From NCBI GenBank assembly GCA_046565595.1, contig JBKHYG010000109.1:1-29433 (forward strand): a DNA stretch of 29,433 nucleotides, read 5' to 3'. This DNA comes from JBKHYG01 sp046565595 (GTDB taxonomy: Bacteria > Actinomycetota > AC-67). How positions within the stretch are numbered: the stretch's first letter is position 1; each line of letters starts with the position of its first letter. A program made the position numbers and the translations under genes. Shown here piece after piece: positions 28,240 through 29,433 of this stretch. The notes under the pieces are model-generated. The model was not told the DNA's origin and ran no database searches. It was given only the letters and a program-made list of their open reading frames with translations.

Positions 28240-29433
28240 CTACTCGTCGACCGCAGGTTTCAGCAGCGGACTTCGGCCGAGGATGACCCGCAACGGCGTC
28301 CGTTCGGCGGGGCCCTTGGAGCGACGCAACCGGTCCTCCTCATCGATGGCACGCTCATACGCCTCGACCGTCTGCGCTGCGATGGAGGTCCACGAGAACT
28401 GATCGTCGAGCATGCGACGAGCATCCAGGGTCAGACGGTGACGCAGACGCTGATCGGTGAACAGGTTGTGCACCGTCTGAGCCAGATCGGCCGCGTCACC
28501 GGGGGTGAATCGGAGGCCGGTCGCTTCGTGCACAACCAACTCTCGTAAGCCGCCGGTGTCGGCGACTATGCAGGGCGTGTCGGCCGCCATCGTCTCTAGG
28601 GCCACCATCCCGAAGGGTTCGTACAAGCTCGGTACCACGGCGACATCGGCAGCGGCGTAGTAGCGCCGAAGATCATCATCTGCCACGAAGTCGAGGAACT
28701 CGACCCGATCGGCGCATCCCATCCGTTCGGCTTGGTCTCGCAACTGCTCTGCGTAGGTGCCGACCCCGGCGACGAAGAAGCGTGTCTTGTGTCCGCGAGC
28801 TTCGAGCATCGGGAGCGCCTCCAGGACGGTCTGCACCCCCTTCTCGTATTCCAGACGGCCCGCGAAGAAGAGCATGCGCTCATCTTCTGCCACCAGCGAG
28901 GCGCGGAAGGTGTCGGCATCGTCGGGACGGTCGAAGTCGGACAGGTCGACACCATTCGGGATGACATCCTGCTTCTCGGTCGGCAACTCGAAGATCTCGT
29001 GAACCTGGTCGGCCATGTATCGCGAGCAGGTGATCACCCGCCGTGCCTCGTATGTCAGCCACCACTCGACCTGATGGATCAGCTTGTTCATGGGGCCGGG
29101 AAGATGCCCCTGGTGGCGCCCATACTCGGTGGCGTGGACCGTGGTGACCAGGGGCAGGTCGAATGTGTTCTTGGCTGCTGCTGCCGCGTACGCGACGAGC
29201 CAGTCGTGCGCATGCAGGACATCCACCGGGGTGTCCAGCAGCAGCTTGGTCGTGCGTTCGGATACCGCGAGATTGAACTGAAGGACCCAGGAGACCAGAT
29301 CGTCCTCGAGGTTCAGCATCGGGGGATAGTCGCCCGCGCGCACAACATGGACCCCATCGAGGGTCTCTTCTCGCGGCGCATCGGGGTGCTCTCTGGTGAC
29401 GACATGAACCTCGTGCCCGGCTGCAGCTAGAGC
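28240..29433 (-). CDS. GT4-family glycosyltransferase, glycogen-synthase-like (5' truncated)
   Basis: GT-B retaining glycosyltransferase. The frame is open through the window edge, and the upstream codons read ALAAAGHEVHVVTREHPD, the usual GT4 N-terminal helix, so the GTG at 29343 is not the start and only about the first 20-30 residues are missing. Visible parts are HAHDWLVAYAAA and TTVHATEYGRHQGHLPG (acceptor domain), VIPNGVDLSDF, FFAGRLEYEKGVQTVLEALP, and the donor E-x7-E motif in EPFGMVALE. The HATEYGRHQG and PMNKLIHQVEW features resemble actinobacterial alpha-glucan/glycogen synthases, but a surface-polysaccharide transferase is equally possible. Confidence 0.88.
   Translation of the reverse strand, partial: ALAAAGHEVHVVTREHPDAPREETLDGVHVVRAGDYPPMLNLEDDLVSWVLQFNLAVSERTTKLLLDTPVDVLHAHDWLVAYAAAAAKNTFDLPLVTTVHATEYGRHQGHLPGPMNKLIHQVEWWLTYEARRVITCSRYMADQVHEIFELPTEKQDVIPNGVDLSDFDRPDDADTFRASLVAEDERMLFFAGRLEYEKGVQTVLEALPMLEARGHKTRFFVAGVGTYAEQLRDQAERMGCADRVEFLDFVADDDLRRYYAAADVAVVPSLYEPFGMVALETMAADTPCIVADTGGLRELVVHEATGLRFTPGDAADLAQTVHNLFTDQRLRHRLTLDARRMLDDQFSWTSIAAQTVEAYERAIDEEDRLRRSKGPAERTPLRVILGRSPLLKPAVDE

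Noticed and set aside
1..29433. GATC seems very frequent, perhaps several times expectation.
   Set aside because: Most copies are an Ile ATC codon or CGATCG-type context after G-ending codons, so codon use probably explains it. An exact codon-shuffled count is needed before calling it a signal.

Overview
The window is about 29.4 kb of gene-dense, high-GC DNA (roughly 63% by eye) from a chromosome of an Actinomycetota member. Three things point there. The order prmC - sua5 - low-MW phosphatase - glyA - wecA - atpI - atpBEFHAGDC - murA resembles the actinobacterial core cluster. RpiB has the Cys-less GSGNGE active site known from Mycobacterium tuberculosis. A coenzyme F420-dependent NADP reductase and a mycobacterial-order (POL-PE-LIG) LigD are also present. 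MurA keeps the fosfomycin-target Cys, unlike mycobacteria, so a deeper or different actinobacterial class is likely; I cannot name it. There are 35 protein genes, no RNA gene, no mobile element, no CRISPR array, and no gap longer than about 115 bp.

Layout. 1-5656: protein-synthesis, one-carbon and envelope genes (prmC partial at the window edge, sua5/tsaC, an antisense secreted alpha/beta hydrolase, a low-MW phosphatase, rpiB, glyA, wecA). 5710-12983: a complete F1Fo ATP synthase operon, preceded by two small AtpZ/AtpI-type membrane proteins. 12987-16428: an antisense ABM-domain protein, murA coupled to a zinc-ribbon CPBP protease, and an antisense secreted protein of unknown function. 16540-20683: a tightly coupled operon of an SCP2-like protein, the F420-NADP reductase, MeaB, an isobutyryl-CoA-mutase-like large subunit and a short Rossmann protein. 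20715-25078: a non-homologous end-joining locus, with ku on + and ligD followed by a lipoprotein and a TPR protein on -. 25064-29433: DUF72, enoyl-CoA hydratase, then methyltransferase - acyltransferase - GT4 glycosyltransferase (cut by the window edge).

The most striking observation is compositional. I could not find the tetranucleotide ACGT anywhere in the window, where about 100 copies would be expected by base composition. The genes avoid it by synonymous choice: Asp, Asn, His and Tyr codons end in T whenever Val follows, although C-ending codons dominate elsewhere. This looks like avoidance of, or mutation at, a modified or restricted ACGT site.

Transcription signals also show a pattern. 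Six genes or operons start 6-7 nt after a TAnnnT -10 hexamer with no Shine-Dalgarno, which implies leaderless mRNAs. ku and ligD appear to fire from overlapping, oppositely oriented -10 hexamers. Convergent genes are packed with 15 bp of overlap to 45 bp of gap, and once share a single CTAG as both stop codons.
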